Source: Puccinia triticina
Taxonomy: Eukaryota; Basidiomycota; Pucciniomycetes; Pucciniales; Pucciniaceae
Direction: 5' to 3'
NCBI RefSeq assembly: GCF_026914185.1
Contig: NC_070562.1
Span: 6,200,001 to 6,264,000, forward strand
Length of the DNA: 64,000 nucleotides
Translations under genes and position numbers: made by a program
Notes under the pieces: generated by a model
What the model was told of the DNA's origin: nothing
The model's input: only the letters and a program-made list of their open reading frames with translations
The model's database searches: none
Part shown: positions 63,366 to 64,000 of the stretch, piece by piece
How the letters are laid out: the number at the start of each line of letters is the position of its first letter
Numbering within the stretch: the stretch's first letter is position 1

Positions 63366-64000
63366 CCTAGGGGCACTTGAGGTTTTTCAGGCGTGAAGTT
63401 GGGCAGTTGGAGGCGCTCAGAAGAGGTAATCTTGAGGGCAGGGTGGTTACTGGACAGCTTCAGGGCGGAAATTGGGGCTAAAAATCACGAAAATAGGTAT
63501 TTTACCTGGCAAATCACAGGCTAAGGAGGCTGTTGAAGGCGGGTAAAATTCTAGTAGGTAATGTAAAGCTGGGGAATCTCCTTTTGGGCGGAGAAAGGGC
63601 CCTTTTTATAGCCTAGGCAGGCCTCCAGGGGCGCCCAGGGGACAGGGGGACACTTGTGGGCGCATTCTGAGGCAATTTGGTTGCGCTAGAAGGCGCTGTA
63701 GGTCGTGGAACCTTGGGGCTTGGATACAAGGGTTGCCAAGAGCCTTTTACAGAGGTTCTGCGTGTTTTTACACATGCCTTACACGTCATGGGGGCTGGTT
63801 TGGGGGTTCTGTGACTCTCATTTCCGTGGAAATGTGCCACAGAAGGTACTAGAACTGGCTTCTGTGTACTTGTACACGTGCAAGCAGTGCTTCATACATT
63901 TTCTGGAGGCGCTTATTAAGTGCTCCAGTTCATTTGATCCCTTCTACATATTTACTACAGTTGTAATTTACACGTAGTGAGGCTTGGGAGAAGCTGGGGC
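63366..64000. other. No gene recognised (right edge)
   Basis: Short ORFs without recognisable features. Confidence 0.45.

Overview
The window is eukaryotic and most likely from a rust fungus (Pucciniales, Puccinia-like), a host inference rather than a species identification. Introns are short (about 67-81 bp, GT..AG). The recognisable proteins are LTR-retrotransposon, PIF/Harbinger, TET/JBP-like oxygenase and rust-type gag families. Almost all of the 64 kb is transposable elements and their debris. I see no clearly intact host gene, and no rRNA, tRNA or CRISPR array.

Layout. 0-5 kb: a Cys-rich zinc-cluster-like gene on the minus strand, a broken relative of a 173-bp satellite family, a mutated SAM50 (mitochondrial outer-membrane beta-barrel insertase) fragment, and a Helitron-type 3' end at 4968. 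5-14 kb: an LTR-like block, a degenerate P-loop NTPase/nuclease-like gene (7.6-9.8 kb), a spliced minus-strand gene of unknown function (12.7-13.5 kb) and a second Helitron 3' end at 14089. 14-18.6 kb: a 370-bp foldback MITE, an LTR with a short spliced ORF, a decayed minus-strand Ty3 pol, and a third Helitron 3' end.

18,768-32,014 is read as one PIF/Harbinger element with matching terminal inverted repeats. It holds a DDE transposase (+) near the left end, a 43-bp and a 208-bp tandem repeat, a TET/JBP-like 2OG-Fe(II) oxygenase gene (+), and a four-exon SANT/Myb-like gene (-) near the right end. A Ty1/copia element (23,704-29,113; 239-bp LTRs, GACTC target duplication) sits inside the oxygenase gene, right at its metal-binding motif.

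32-36 kb holds a syntaxin-like fragment, a repeat cassette that recurs at 63 kb, and a Ty3 protease fragment. 35,788-44,797 is a complete Ty3/gypsy element (about 690-bp LTRs) with its gag region spread over three overlapping frames. 45,764-53,809 is an 8-kb foldback element whose arms are nested tandem repeats, including a 173-bp satellite that flips orientation at a palindrome. 54-60.7 kb has two MITEs, two more Helitron 3' ends and a gag-protease-only Ty3 element. The last 3.3 kb has no confident gene.

Common thread: eleven in-frame stop codons interrupting otherwise continuous TE reading frames (six in copia, two in the transposase, two in the SANT gene, one in the second Ty3) are all TGA preceded by T. 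That is what C-to-T change of TCGA would leave. The LTR pairs also differ repeatedly at CpG, mostly TCG, sites. This points to TCG-directed RIP-like mutation or methyl-cytosine decay, in a window that also carries a TET/JBP-type DNA-demethylase relative inside a transposon.
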